From Rattus norvegicus (Eukaryota > Chordata > Mammalia > Rodentia > Muridae): DNA of 64,000 nucleotides. The notes under the pieces were generated by a model. The model was not told the DNA's origin, did not search any database, and was given only the letters and a program-made list of their open reading frames with translations. The DNA lies in contig NC_086036.1 in NCBI RefSeq assembly GCF_036323735.1, positions 24,664,064 through 24,728,063 of the forward strand, in the 5' to 3' direction. Position 1 is the stretch's first letter; each line of letters starts with the position of its first letter. Both the position numbers and the translations under genes were made by a program. Positions 36,697 to 48,297 of this stretch are shown here, one piece after another.

Positions 36697-37207
36697 TTTT
36701 TTTTAATTGGATATTTTATGTATTTACATTTCAACTGCTATCCCCTTTCCTGGTTCCCCCCTCTCCCATTTCCCCTCCCTCGTCTTCTATGAGGATTCTC
36801 CCACTCCTATCCACCCACTCCTACCTCACTGCCCTGGCATTCCCCTACACGAGGGAATTGAGCCTTCACAGGACCAAGGGCTTATCCTTCTACTGATGTC
36901 AGACAATGCCATCCTCTGCTACAAATGCAGCTGGAGCCATGGGTCCCTCCATGTGTACTCTTTGGTTGGTGGTTTAGTTTCTGGGAGTTCTGGGGAGTCT
37001 GGTTGGTTGCTATTATTGTTCTTTCTATGGGGTTGCAAACCCCTTCAGCTCCTTCAGTCATTTCTCTAACTCCTCCATTGGGGTCCCCTGCTCAGTCGAA
37101 TGGTTAGCTGCGAGCATCCTCATCTGTATCGGTAAAGCTCTGGCAGAGTCTTTCAAGAGACATTCATATCAGGCTCCCATCAGCAAGCACTTCTTGGCAT
37201 CAGCAAT
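36697..37207 (-). mobile_element. 5'-truncated L1 3' UTR, antisense
   Basis: 511-bp insertion with poly-T at the left and L1 3' UTR read in reverse, flanked by a 16-bp duplication with two differences. This is older than the copy at 29240-30354. Confidence 0.88.
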
Positions 37208-37223
37208 AGAGTCATGCCTATTC
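37208..37223. repeat. Right target-site duplication of L1 36697-37207
   Basis: AGAGTCATGCCTATTC. Confidence 0.85.
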
Positions 37224-37389
37224 AAACTACCACACTAGTCTCAGCTACTTGGCTAGGTTTCCAGTACCAAACATGTTTTCCACTTGTTAGGGGAGTCATA
37301 AATCCAAGTAAAGAGCACTTGATTACTGCCAAGATGTGGTGCCGTGCTAGTCATTGCTGTGGTCCATAGGAATCATGGGTAGGTATATG

Positions 37390-37600
37390 CATCAGTTACT
37401 TTCTATTGCTTTAAAACACCATAACCAAAGCAACTTCTAAAAGAAGGAGTTCCAGGGAGTCAGAGTTTATGATCGCAGAGTGAAAGAAGGCCAACCGGCA
37501 GCTGCAACAACTGCGAGCTCACACCTTGAGCCAAAATGAGGACACAGAGAGCACAGCAGTTATGACACACGGACTTTTAAAACCTCAAAGTCCTCACTTG
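37390..37600 (+). repeat. Rodent medium-reiteration repeat (family 1), fragment
   Basis: 'cagttactttctattgctttaaaacaccataaccaaagcaactt' is the same repeat start as 35285. Confidence 0.65.
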
Positions 37601-37611
37601 GGCCCTGCAGC

Positions 37612-37735
37612 TTGTTAACCTTTTTGAGTTCTGTGGACTGTATCTTGGGTATTCTGTACTTTTCTCCACCTCTTATTAATGAGAACATACCATGCATGTC
37701 CTTCTAGGTCTAAGTTACCTCACTCAGGATGACAT
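37612..37735 (-). mobile_element. Short L1 ORF2-end fragment, antisense
   Basis: 'gttctgtggactgtatcttgg' and 'cataccatgcatgtccttctagg...cactcaggatgaca' match reverse-complement L1 around the ORF2 stop. Confidence 0.7.
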
Positions 37736-38036
37736 ACCTACTCAGGGACCTTCTACTAGAGACTATTTATTTCCCCTTTCTCAGCAGGCATCACTTGCAA
37801 ACAGCTTCTCCATTAGGGGTGGGACTCTGTGTCCACTTCTCATTGCTGGGATTTTGTCCAGTTTGAACCCGTGCGTGTTTTATTCATGCTGCCACAATTT
37901 CTGTGAGCTCATATATTCATCAGTCTTGTACCTGGAAGAAGTTGTATTCTTGAACTCATCCATCATCTCTCTCTTTTTTTTTCACATAAACACAAGTATA
38001 TTAAATATATACTGGCACACCGGCCTTGGACTTACT
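37736..38036. other. Intergenic DNA, nothing recognised
   Basis: No feature seen. Confidence 0.35.
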
Positions 38037-38107
38037 TTTTAATTGGATATTTTTTATTTACACTTCTAATGTTATTCCATTTCCCGGATTTCCATTCATA
38101 AGTCCCC
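38037..38107 (-). mobile_element. L1 3' tail fragment, antisense
   Basis: 'ttttaattggatattttttatttac' to 'tttcccggatttccattcataagtcccc' matches the 3' terminus of L1 read in reverse. Confidence 0.75.
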
Positions 38108-38512
38108 TGTCTTCGTCAAGGTTTCTATTCCTGCACAAACATCATGACTAAGAAGCAAGTTGGAGAGGAAAGGGTTTACTCAGCTTACACTTCCACATTG
38201 CTGTTCATCACCAAAGGAAGTCAGGACTGGAACTCACGCAGGTCAGGAAGTAGAAGCTGAAGCAGAGGCCATGTGGGGATGTTACTTACTGGCTTGCTTC
38301 CCCTGGCTTGCTCAGCTCACTCTCTTATAGAACTCAAGACCACCAGCCCAGGGACGACACCACCCACAATGGGCTGGGTCCTCCCACCTTGACCACTAGT
38401 TGAGAAATTGCCTTACAGCTGGGTCTCATGAAGGCATTTCCACAACTGAGGCTCATTTTCTGTGATAACTCCAGCTTGTGTCAACTTGACACACAAAACC
38501 AGCCAGTACACC
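38108..38512 (-). repeat. Rodent medium-reiteration repeat (family 2)
   Basis: 'gaaggaagtcaggactggaactca', 'aagcagaggccatgtgg', 'accaccagcccagggacgacaccacccacaatgggctgg' and 'gtgtcaacttgacacacaaaaccagcc' form a widespread rodent repeat, here reverse-oriented relative to 46640-47020. Confidence 0.75.
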
Positions 38513-39310
38513 CTCTAGTCCATCCTATCTCTCTTATAATACTTCTGCCTTCTCTTCTACATAGAAGTCTACCTGAGCCTTGAGGGGAGGGGTTATATGA
38601 AGACATTCCACTTATGGAAGAGGGTTCCAAAGTCTCTTCCTCTCTTTACACTGTTTAGTCCTGAGTCCCCTGTGTTAAGTGCTCTTTACTGCAAGAAGAA
38701 ACTTCTGTGATTAGGAGTGAATGATGTGTTGATCTATGGGTATAGCAATATGCCAGTAAGGGTCATTTTATCCCTATGTTCCTCTAACAGAATAAAAGTA
38801 GCAGATTTCCCCATTGACTCATATCTATTCTCCTCAAGGTTTTGGTCACTTTAGCAATGTCAGGTATGGGTTCCATCTCATGAAGTGGGCCTTAAATTCA
38901 ATCAAATAGTGGTCAGTTATTTCCATAACATTTGTTCCACGATTAAACCAGTCTGTCTTATAAGTCGACCACTTTTGTAGGTCACAGAGCTACATAATGC
39001 GGACAATTACTTTTCTGCTCTGGTATCATGAGAAGTATCTTTTAGCGGCAGGAACTACTCAGTAGGGGTGAAGCTCCTTGCTGGGCACCAGCTTGATTTT
39101 TCCAGCTTCTACAACGTATTGTCTTAACAGGACCTTACCAGGGTCAGATTCTGGAAGGTAATCAATAACCTTGGCAATAGCCTATGCTGTTTTTGGTGTC
39201 TGTTTTGCTTCCTTTGATGGAGGACTATGGGACCCTTTGGCCAATGACTCACCAAGGTATAACCCACTCCTGGTAGTGGTTCTATTTGGTGTCATAAGAT
39301 ATCTAGTTGA
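38513..39310 (-). mobile_element. Old rodent L1 3' UTR, antisense
   Basis: 'ccatctcatgaagtgggccttaaattcaatcaaatagtgg' and following sequence correspond to the 3' UTR of old rodent L1 read in reverse. Diverged and non-coding. Confidence 0.55.
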
Positions 39311-39965
39311 AGGCCTTGTCTCCCCTGTTATATGGTGACTCCATTTAAATCTTATTCATATATGTATACATTTGAAGAAGCTTCTGTGGCAGAAGGCTTC
39401 CATTCAACTTCTCTGGAAGCCATTAGTAAATGTCCTTCGCCAGACTTCCTCCTTTATGTGCTTTCCCATCGCCACCCTCATTTCATCCCACTATTCTATG
39501 TTCTCGTTTATCTCTTTATAGTGCTGTGTTCTATTTCCCTTTCCTGGATAGACCCCTCTTCCCACCAATCCCTTACTAAGTACCTAACATTTATAGTTAT
39601 TCTGATTAAAAGAAACATATGTAAATTTAGAAATGTAATTTAAAATTCTAAAGACTTTTAAATTTTTTTACATAGTTGGATTTAATAACCTTTACTCCAT
39701 GTCTTAAAAACCTGGAAGACTTGCCTAGTGAAGACATATACAAAATCAGCTAGTTTTTTTCTTCTTTCACAGTTTTTGCTTATTTTTCTTTAGTTTTCTA
39801 TCTAGAAGACCTTATACTCATTTATTAAATTACCCAACTTCCTCCCACTAATTTGAACTGACACTTGGTTATACATGTCTTAAGTTGTTTTGTAGATTTT
39901 TTTCTCAGAAAATTTTTAAATAGAAATAATGTTTTTTTAGATTCCATATGATTTTAAAATCTGCA
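39311..39965. other. AT-rich intergenic DNA
   Basis: Nothing recognised. Confidence 0.4.
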
Positions 39966-39969
39966 GAAA

Positions 39970-40610
39970 ATGTTGTTAGGAATGCAAAGTGGTCACTGCC
40001 ATTATGAGAAATGGTCTGCAAGAACTTGCGAAAAAAATTATAGCCAAGATTGCCATATGACCCATCAGTTCCTGACTGGCATATCCTTAAGACACTGCAT
40101 GGAGGATCTCATACAAGTATGTATCTGCTTAGTTTATAGAATAGAAATTTCTAATAGCCAAGATATATAAACAGCTTAGTTATCCATGGTCATATGAATG
40201 AATAAAGAAATCATGGTATGGTGATTCATCTTAATTGTCCATTTGACACATACAGAGTCACCTACAAAGAAAGTCTCAATCGGAGACTTCTAGATCAAGT
40301 TGTGTAAGCATGTCTGTGAGGGATTGTCTTGATTATGTTAATTATTGCAGGGACCTCATATGTAGGTGGAATCTACATTTGACATATAGAGTGGTCAAAT
40401 TTATAGAAGCAGAGAGCAAAAGAGTGATTGCCAAGGGATAAGATGAAAGTGAAATAGCTGTTTTCCTAGTGTTTAGTTTCATTTTTGCGTGAAGAAAAAT
40501 TCTGAAGATAGGTTAAACACTTTAAATACACTTACACTATTAAATTATACACAGTGTGAAGTTAAAATGGTTAGACTAGTAAATTGCATGTCATGTTTGT
40601 TTTATTTTTA
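39970..40610 (+). mobile_element. Ancient L1M 3' end, split by a rodent repeat
   Basis: 'aggaatgcaaagtggtcactgccattatgag', 'attgccatatgacccatcagttcctgactggcatat' and 'gaatgaataaagaaatcatggt' follow the ORF2 end of ancient L1. After an inserted segment (about 40214-40380) the L1 text resumes with 'gaagcagagagcaaaagagtgattgccaagg' and runs to an A/T-rich end. Confidence 0.65.
40214..40380 (+). repeat. Rodent medium-reiteration repeat (family 2), fragment
   Basis: 'ggtgattcatcttaattgtccatttgacaca' to 'ggattgtcttgattatgttaatt' is the 5' part of the repeat whose 3' part is seen at 46640-47020. It interrupts the ancient L1. Confidence 0.7.
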
Positions 40611-41355
40611 CCACAAATAAATAATTAAATAATATTGTATCAAATATTGATCAGGCCAACTAACATGAAATCTTAGTGGTTGTGTAGGCAAGTGCATTCC
40701 CATATATAGTTCATATAATTACTTATAAATTGTTCCTCTCATTTGAATGGGATAAATTCATAATATGCATCAAAATTATTAAACATATTGTGCCTTTTCC
40801 AATTATTTCAAATTATTCCCAATTTCTGATAATGCATATGAAAAGCATTCATTTCAGTGTTTATTGAAATGATATTTAATCAATATTAGAAAGTACTTCT
40901 CAGCAGAAGACCATTAAATGTGTTATGATAAATGTACACAGTAGAATACACATAACTATAAAAATAAGGGACATTCAACATGTTATTTTGTGAGTAAATT
41001 GGTCCTGGGCATTCTGTTCAACATTTATGTCAATAAATTATAGTTTTAGAGGCTCACAGCCAGGCATTAAGTGGAACTCAGGGAATCCCACTGAATGAGG
41101 GAAAGGTAAAGTACACCACAAGAACATGGACCACAGAATCAAGTAAGCAGGACTCATAGGGACTCACAGAGACTGAGGTGGCAATCAAGGAGCCTGTATG
41201 GATCTGGCTAGATCCTCTGCATATATGTTATACTTGTGCAGCTTGGTATTCCTGTGGGGCTCCTAGCATTGGGAATGGGTCTGTCTCTGACTCTTTTGCC
41301 TGTTCTTGGAGAGACGTGGCATTATGTAGTAAAATGGAGAATGCATGTGTCCTTT
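40611..41355. other. AT-rich intergenic DNA
   Basis: No gene. Scraps near 40910-40990 may be ancient L1. Confidence 0.4.
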
Positions 41356-41357
41356 GA

Positions 41358-41800
41358 CCACACAAGTCCACTTCAAGAGCTTTATCTTAGAGATAGACCA
41401 CCTCAAGGACAAGTAGCTCCACTCTGGTCTGTGGACGGGTGTGTATCACAATATACAGCGGGATACTTGCTTCTGCACAAACTCACGATTTACAGGCCTG
41501 GGCTTTGAGACCAAGTAGTTCTTTTGTCTCTGAACACTCATGCATGCAGACACATTGAATCAAAGAACTCAAAGAAAACTTGGTGTGCATTAGTGGAGCA
41601 TTGGCTAAGTACTAATGATAAAATATAAACATCAAGATGACCTACTAAAAACCTGCTAAAATAATGAAGCGATTTCATAAGCATTGGTGATAATCCCAAA
41701 ATTATATGTTTAGGGAAAAGATCAGAGTTAAGGGACTGTATTCAATATGCTCTCGTTTGTAAGTAATTGTGAACTAAATCTCTAGAAAAATGCACAATAA
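41358..41800 (+). mobile_element. Ancient L1 ORF2 3' relic
   Basis: 'cctttgaccacacaagtccacttcaagagctttatcttagag' and the later 'tattcaatatgctctcgtttgtaagtaa' match the order of an old mammalian L1 3' end. Strongly diverged. Confidence 0.5.
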
Positions 41801-41847
41801 TCTACCATTGGTTATGAATTTCTCTGCTTAAGAAAGGAGCTAAGAGT

Positions 41848-42090
41848 CTGGAGAGATGGTTTACTATGTAAACATACTAGCTGTTCTTATGGAGAACCTG
41901 GTTCAGTTCTCAGCACCCACATGGAGAATGAGAACCGTCTGAAACTCTGGACCCATGAGATCCAATGGCTTTCTCTGGCTTCCTCAGACACCAGACATGT
42001 ATGTGACATACAAACTTAAATGTAGGAAAAACACTCATACGTATGAACTGAAAGTAAATGAGTAATAAAAATAAAAGTGAATTGACAAAA
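41848..42090 (+). mobile_element. B2/B3-type SINE
   Basis: 'gagtctggagagatggtttac' head, 'ctggttcagttctcagcaccc' box B, body and an A-rich tail with AATAAA. Confidence 0.85.
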
Positions 42091-42368
42091 AAAAAAAGAA
42101 CCCAAGAATTTGATTAGAAATGTCTCTGAATACCATTTTGTACCATTTGAATTTTTTACTAGGTACTAATAACTTCTATTTGAACCTAAAGTAATTATTT
42201 TCTTAATACAAGAATATAAAGATGGTTAGAATGATGTGAGTTATATGTAAATCAGTTTAATCTTTTCTATCTCACAAATTTCCCTTTCCTGGTCCAGCTA
42301 GAGGCAGAGGAGATGATCGGTTTATTCATTGATTTCTCCTTCCTCTGAATTAGCAATTGCCAGGTCTA
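42091..42368. other. AT-rich intergenic DNA
   Basis: Nothing recognised. Confidence 0.4.

Positions 42369-42419
<51 letters not shown>
42369..42419. repeat. (TG)n microsatellite
   Basis: About 24 clean TG units. Confidence 0.95.
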
Positions 42420-42420
<1 letters not shown>

Positions 42421-43429
42421 CTTATATCACATATTGTTATTGTACAGGTCTATCCTATCATTTCAACAGATTTCGACTCTGACCGTTTTTGTTAGCATGG
42501 GTACTTGTTGGGTCAACTGATTGGGTCCTTTCAGGACTCTTAATTCTGGCTCCTGGGATTTTCCTGGGACTGATTCATGTTCTACCTAATTCAAAACACG
42601 TCTTCCTATGAGTACTTTATCAGCATGGGTAACAGCCTTTTCCTCTGGTTAGTAGGATGTGAATCAGAACCATGTAAATTCCCCTGGATTAGAGTAAGCT
42701 TTTTTATTTACACACTTTTGAGTATGTTATTCTTTAAACTACACAATAAAAGTTTTGCTAACATTTTCAGGAGTGAAGTTCATTTTGATTAGGACAGAGC
42801 AAATTGGTCAATGTGATATAGAGAAAGGTTAAGAAGTAGTAGGATTGTCCTCTCAAACAGAACCTTATAATCTCATTTTCTCCCACTCAGCAAGGATCTT
42901 AGCACAGAATTTTCCAAACATGTTACAAAATTTTTCTTCTAAGCCTCACATATCTGAATGTATATAATTAACCCATTTGGAAAAACAGATATCCAACCCT
43001 GCCCCCATCTTTCCACATAAGGGATGAGTTAACTGACTTTCCATGCCAGGTAAACGCTTCCAGTGTCCTGTGGTTTAGGCTAAATTTTCAACAATCTGTG
43101 GCTGTTTATGAGATATCTTTATATAGAGATGTTTATTTCTTTAGCAGACAATCCATTAAAGTGCAGGCTCTGACTTCCTAGTCCTGAGAGTAGAAATAGA
43201 TGAGATTATGGACTTCTAACAAATACACAGTGGGTTAGGTGCACAAGGCAACTGTTAACTGGAGAGGCATTGGCATGGTCTTAATGTCAGGAAGTCACTC
43301 CAAGAAATATCATTTACTAGCATGTGCAAGCATGCTTGGACACAGGAAATAGAGGGTCAGGATATACAGTCACACAAAAGAAGTTCTGTAGAAGAGAAAG
43401 AGAATAGCATTTTTGTTCAAAGCATGCAG
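42420..43429. other. Intergenic DNA, nothing recognised
   Basis: No gene or clear repeat. Confidence 0.4.
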
Positions 43430-43700
43430 TCTGGAATCAGATAAACTTTATTGCAAGCTACAGCACCATCATCTGTAGTTTCTGTGGTCTTAGAAAGTAC
43501 TTAATCAGGCTGAATTCCTATCCTTTTAATAATGAGAAATAAAATCATTAGAGTCAACCTTATGATTGTTCTGACATGTCTATAACCAAGAAATGACTAG
43601 CTGTAGTTTGACCTTGTAGAGTGGTTATGAGGAATAAAATGTACTGTGTATATTTGATAATAATATCAGTGTATGACCCAGCATAAGAACAATTTACATT
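43430..43700 (+). mobile_element. Possible MIR SINE
   Basis: 'cagtctggaatcagataaactt', 'gtggtcttagaaagtacttaat', 'ctatccttttaataatgagaaataa' and 'gtggttatgaggaataaaatg' occur in MIR order. Diverged. Confidence 0.5.
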
Positions 43701-43758
43701 CTTGAGTGTTATTTATTCTAAGTCATGTTTATGTGTACATGTTACATATATGTTTTGA

Positions 43759-43855
43759 AGAATGAGGCTGGATAGGCTTTGTATATGGCTCATTAGTAGA
43801 GCACTTGCTTATTATGGTCAAGGCATTAGGTTCAATCTGAAAAGAATGAGGAGGG
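43759..43855 (+). mobile_element. Diverged tRNA-derived (ID-like) SINE
   Basis: 'gaggctggataggctttgtatatggctcattagtagagcacttgctt' retains an ID/tRNA box A pattern, and 'ggttcaatct' a box B. Confidence 0.6.
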
Positions 43856-44277
43856 GAAGCAATGCAATAGTTATTCGTGTCTATTACTATCTTAGTAACT
43901 TGCTCTTGCCCTGTCTGCTGTCAGTCTACCCAGATGACTTTGAGAGCTGCTTTGCCAGCCCCCATGACTCCATTTCATGCCTCTAATATTGAAACATAAT
44001 AGTTTATATTTTGTATAATGATTGTAATATTAACTGAGCTAATATTTCTAAGGTATTTACAGAGCCTAGAACATAGAAAATGTTAAATGAAAAGATAGAC
44101 AATCATGACGATGAAAGTCTATAGACAGATGATAGAAAATAGGCTCAACTATGCATACTCTATCTCGCCATCTAACTACCTTTGCCAAAATAACCTGCGG
44201 ATAATTGGTTGACTTCAATAAACCACTTATTATTCACTGATGAAACAACTGGTTAATAATAAAAACAATATAATAAA
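43856..44277. other. AT-rich intergenic DNA
   Basis: Nothing recognised. Confidence 0.4.
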
Positions 44278-44475
44278 TATCTCTCTCTCTCTCCCTCTCT
44301 CTCTCTCTCCCTCTCTCTCTCTCCCTCTCTCTCTCTCCAGGGTTTCTCTGTATAGCCCTAGCTATCCTGGAACTCACTCTGTAGATCAGATTGGCATAGA
44401 ACTTACAGAGATCTACCTGTCTCTGCCTCCTGAGTGCTGGGATTAGAGGCACACACTGCCATTCCCCAGCTAAGA
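44278..44475 (-). mobile_element. B1 SINE, antisense, with (CT)n tail
   Basis: (CT)n at 44280-44338, then 'gggtttctctgtatagccctagctatcctggaactcactctgtag' and 'cctcctgagtgctgggatt', a reverse-complement B1. Confidence 0.95.
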
Positions 44476-44614
44476 CAATATGTTTTAATATTGCTCCCTT
44501 TTTCTGGTCCATTTTCACAGTGGTGAGAAAAAATATAGAAACAGAAACTGGAACGTCAAATATATCTATAAAATACTTGCCTGTATGTTTTATTTACTTG
44601 ATTTTATTATATGA

Positions 44615-44775
44615 TTTTTTGGCCCAGATGCATGTCTGTACACCACATGTGTGCTTCCTGCCTGTAGAGGCCAGAAGAAGACATTGATCCCCTAGAACTG
44701 GAATTACAAATGGCTACGAACTGTCATGTAGATGATGGGAATCAAACTTTAGTCTTCTGGAAGAGCAGTATCTTA
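44615..44775 (-). mobile_element. B3-type SINE, antisense
   Basis: 'gaggccagaagaagacattgatcccctagaactgg' and 'cttctggaagagcagta' are reverse-complement B2/B3 sequence. Confidence 0.8.
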
Positions 44776-44943
44776 GTGTCTCTTCTGTTACTGTGCTAAG
44801 ATACCATGACCAAGGTAACTTAAAGATTAAAGAGTTTATTGGAGTATTACAGTTTCAGAGGGTGAGTCCAAGATCATCATGGCTGAAGGCATGGCCACAA
44901 CCAGATGGGCATAGCACTGGAGCAGTATCAAAGAGCTTACATT

Positions 44944-44995
<52 letters not shown>

Positions 44996-45160
44996 GGAAA
45001 TTGGAAATGGTTTTTGAAACCCAAAGCTTTGACCTATTGACACACCTCTTCCAACAAGGCCACACCTCCTAATCCTTCAAAAGTAACTCTGCCATCTGGG
45101 AACCAAGTATTCAAACCTATGAGCCTTTGGGGGTCAGTCTCATCCAAACTCACAAGACGT
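44776..45160 (+). repeat. Rodent medium-reiteration repeat (family 1) with (GA)n
   Basis: Most complete copy of the family: 'gttactgtgctaagataccatgaccaaggtaac', 'gagggtgagtccaagatcatcatggc', a (GA)n insert at 44945-44993, and 'cacacctcttccaacaaggccacacctcc' up to 'tcatccaaactcac'. Confidence 0.8.
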
Positions 45161-46001
45161 CGGTGCTTGTAACCAACCAAAGAGCTATCTTTCTAGACCC
45201 ATATTTCTTTATCTTAGAATTAAGAAATTGATATAAAGGAAAAGGTTTCTTCAATTGTACACATGGTTGTGGAATAAGAAAAACCCAAGGAAGCCCCTGA
45301 AGCCTCTTATCTCTCCCTTGCTAATAAGTAACAGAATTTAGTGCTTCAATATTGCCATTCTCCTACTTTCATCATCCTCAGTGGGACCAACAATTTAAAC
45401 CAGTTGGAGTCTATGAGGTATTCTGTACTTGGATTTTAGTTCTCCATTGAATTTATGCTCAAGAATTTAAAATTAGTTCTGAAGTCATGTAGCACCACTC
45501 TGGGACCTTGGGACCAATGCACACAGGTTTAGATATGAGTAGTTATCTAGCCTAAGCATCATTTAAAATATTGCTCTGAGTCATTGCCTCTTATTAAACA
45601 TTTTGTAATCAACAGTACAGTTCAGAGAAAAGTAAAAAAAAAAAAAAGTAGCACTATTGACAGAAAGCAGCATTTAAAGCCAAGAGGGAGAATTATTTAG
45701 CTGCTGGCTCCTTTAAATATCTTTAATTAACTGACTTCTAAATGGCAATGCCCATGATTCAAGTTCATAAGACCTGAGACAGGTAAGGCTAGAGATAGTG
45801 GTTTTCTAAATGAAGCATACCCTACAAGATATCATGGACATATTTTACAGTCTTACTTGGTTTGGGGCTTGAAGGTTTATCCTGCTTGCCCTGTGTGGGT
45901 AAGGTATCATGGTTTCTTAAGCTAGGCCCGGCTGAAGAATGACTGTAGTCACTATTCTGCTAGCTCAAGAAGAAATAAATTTTAGATGATAGCCAGCAAC
46001 C
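45161..46001. other. Intergenic DNA, nothing recognised
   Basis: A 14-base A run lies at about 45634-45647. No gene. Confidence 0.4.
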
Positions 46002-46014
46002 TCCAACACACTTA
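46002..46014. repeat. Left target-site duplication of L1 46015-46356
   Basis: TCCAACACACTTA, exact match at 46357-46369. Confidence 0.92.
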
Positions 46015-46356
46015 TTTTTTTCTCCATCTTTATTTATTAACTTGGGTATTTCTTATTTACATTTCGATTGTTATTACCTTTCCCAGTTTCCAGGCAAACA
46101 TCCCCCTAATCCCTCCTCCTCCCCTTCTATATGGGTGTTCCCCTCCCCATCCTCCCCCCATTACCGCCCTCCCCCCAACAATCACGTTCACTGGGGGCTC
46201 AGTCTTAGCAGGATCCAGGGCTTCCCCTTCCACTGGTGCTCTTACTAGGATATTCATTGCTACCTATGAGGTTGGAGCCCAGGGTCAGTCCATGTATAGT
46301 CTTTGGGTAGTGGCTTAGTCCCTGGAAGCTCTGGTTGCTTGGCATTGTTGTTCATA
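46015..46356 (-). mobile_element. Short 5'-truncated rat L1, antisense
   Basis: A 342-bp insertion containing only L1 3' UTR read in reverse, poly-T at the left, with a perfect 13-bp duplication. Its sequence is very close to 29240-29560 and to the full-length L1 3' UTR. Confidence 0.95.
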
Positions 46357-46369
46357 TCCAACACACTTA
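46357..46369. repeat. Right target-site duplication of L1 46015-46356
   Basis: TCCAACACACTTA. Confidence 0.92.
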
Positions 46370-46639
46370 CAAAAATATCATAAAATAATAAGTGAGTGAT
46401 ACTGAAAATTTAAAAATCACAAAATAAATGTCTCTTAAAGTCGGTGTCTTCTAACCTTTTTGTGCAGATCTCAGAATAACGACAATGCGACCTATAAACT
46501 AATTTCTCTAGTCCTATCCTGCCACCACCATCAAGTTCATTTTAATGAATAATTTAAAACCACATCGTTGTTCCTGTCTTCTGTGCCTTCAATATATATT
46601 GACATCAGTTTCTCCAGCACTTCATTATATGTTGATGGT

Positions 46640-47020
46640 CTGTGTGTACTTCTAAAAAACTGTAAACCCAAACTATCAACCTGTCAGAAGCCAGGATCAC
46701 CTATGAGACAATCCTCCAGTTATTTCACCTCTGGGCATGTCTGTGTGAGGTTAGCTTGATCCGGCGAACTGAGATTAGAATGCTTATGCTAAAAGTGAGC
46801 AACACCTTTCCCTAGGCGTGAGTCTGGGACAGTATAAAAAGGGAAGAGTCATTCATCAGTCTCTGGTCCTTAATTATGAATGTTATGTGACATGTTGCTT
46901 CAAGCTCCTTGACTTCCCTTGACATGATAAACTGTATTTTAAACTCAGAAATGAAATAAACCTTCTATTATTTAAGTTGCTTTTGTTGAGGTATTTTATC
47001 AGAACAATGGACAAAGAAAT
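46640..47020 (+). repeat. Rodent medium-reiteration repeat (family 2)
   Basis: 'tgggcatgtctgtgtgagg', 'cctaggcgtgagtctgggacagtataaaaaggg', 'catgttgcttcaagctccttgacttccc' and 'gaaataaaccttctattatttaagttgctttt' follow the known order of this repeat. Confidence 0.7.
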
Positions 47021-47640
47021 TAACAATGTAATTGAACAATGTAAACTTAAAGATACTCAGAACAAAGCAGTCTTAGCTACTTTAGGAAACCTTGCAGATT
47101 TGGATGAAGCCAAATCATAAGCCCTAGAGCCTATCTACCATGGCCAAAACATTCCAATAGCTGCAACATTAATAATCTGCAACATTAATAATCTGCTACT
47201 AATGTTGTGTGTTTGCCTGTTACAAAATAGGAAGGAGAAGTCAAATGAGGGCCAATATCAGGATGGCGAAGCAGGAGCTGGTCTAGGAAAGTAGCAGTTA
47301 AAACTAAGTGGAGACGCAAAATGGTTTGATGTGGAATGAACTTTATACGGTGCAAAGGCAATGTTGGGAAATTTAATTCTAAAATGAATAAATTGTACAT
47401 AACCATGGCATGGATTCCAGTAGATCACCAATTTTGGTAATAACTTAACATAATGCCTTTCACCGTTCACCCTTGTCCTTCTGGCAAGAGACAAGTGCTT
47501 AGAATCCCAGGAAAGGTAATGAGAGGTAGAGTAAATAAAGGGTGACTAATCAGATAACCATAGAGCGAGAGTAATAAGGTAGTTGAGACAAGAAGTGGAA
47601 TAAAAGGTTAAAACCACATCCATGAGAACAATCTATCCAA
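47021..47640. other. Intergenic DNA with a 16-bp tandem duplication
   Basis: The unit CTGCAACATTAATAAT occurs twice at 47161-47192. No gene recognised. Confidence 0.5.
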
Positions 47641-47725
47641 TGAGCTGGCATTATGGTGCACACCTGTAATCCCAGCACTTCTGAGGCTGGAGGGCGAAGG
47701 TGACGGAGGGTAATTCCAACCAATT
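47641..47725 (+). mobile_element. B1-type SINE fragment
   Basis: 'gctggcattatggtgcacacctgtaatcccagcacttctgaggctgg' is a B1 left end with Pol III box A. It diverges afterwards. Confidence 0.8.
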
Positions 47726-48009
47726 CTCATCCAACACAAGCTACTCCGGCTGTCAGCTACAGAGCAGGGAAGTCAGGTCTGCCCATGGCTGAGAGGAGCC
47801 TGCCATCCGCAAGTATTTGAAAGTAAATTAAACCAATGCCTGAGAGAAGAGAAAAGACACCAGAAACAAGCAGTGCCTCACTACTCAATGCTCAGGCGAA
47901 ATGGGTCTGAGAAAAGAGATTTTAAAAATCAAATTAAATAAGGTAGTACAAAAACATGAGGCCAGATTTGTTGTTCTTACCAACTTTGTTCTTGTTCTTG
48001 TTGTTGTTG

Positions 48010-48120
48010 TTGTTCGCTTTGTTTTGGAAACAGAGTCTCCCTGTATAGAACATACTGTGTAGACCAGGCTGGCCTTGAACTCACAGAGATTACTGAGTGC
48101 TTCCACCCCCAGCTTTATCA
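48010..48120 (-). mobile_element. B1 SINE, antisense
   Basis: 'gtgtagaccaggctggccttgaactcacagagat' is reverse-complement B1, with (TTG)n at its left (47995-48014). Confidence 0.92.
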
Positions 48121-48139
48121 AATATTATTAATTTTGTGT

Positions 48140-48297
48140 GTGTATGTGGGGGGGGGGTGTTACATCTGTGTGAGTGCAGGTAAAAGATAACTTTCAAGTT
48201 GTGTTCTCCTTCTGTTGTAGTCTGTCAGGATCAAATTCAGACCATCAAGACTGCACAGTCAGTACTTCGACTCACTGAGCCATCTTGTTGACCTAAA
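48140..48297 (-). mobile_element. B3-type SINE, antisense
   Basis: 'gtgttctccttctgttgtagtctgtcaggatcaaattcagaccatcaag' and 'cactgagccatcttgttgacc' are reverse-complement B3 sequence. Confidence 0.8.

Noticed and set aside
47185..47494. Processed pseudogene on the minus strand
   Set aside because: Two overlapping short frames exist but I recognise no protein, poly-A tail or flanking duplication.
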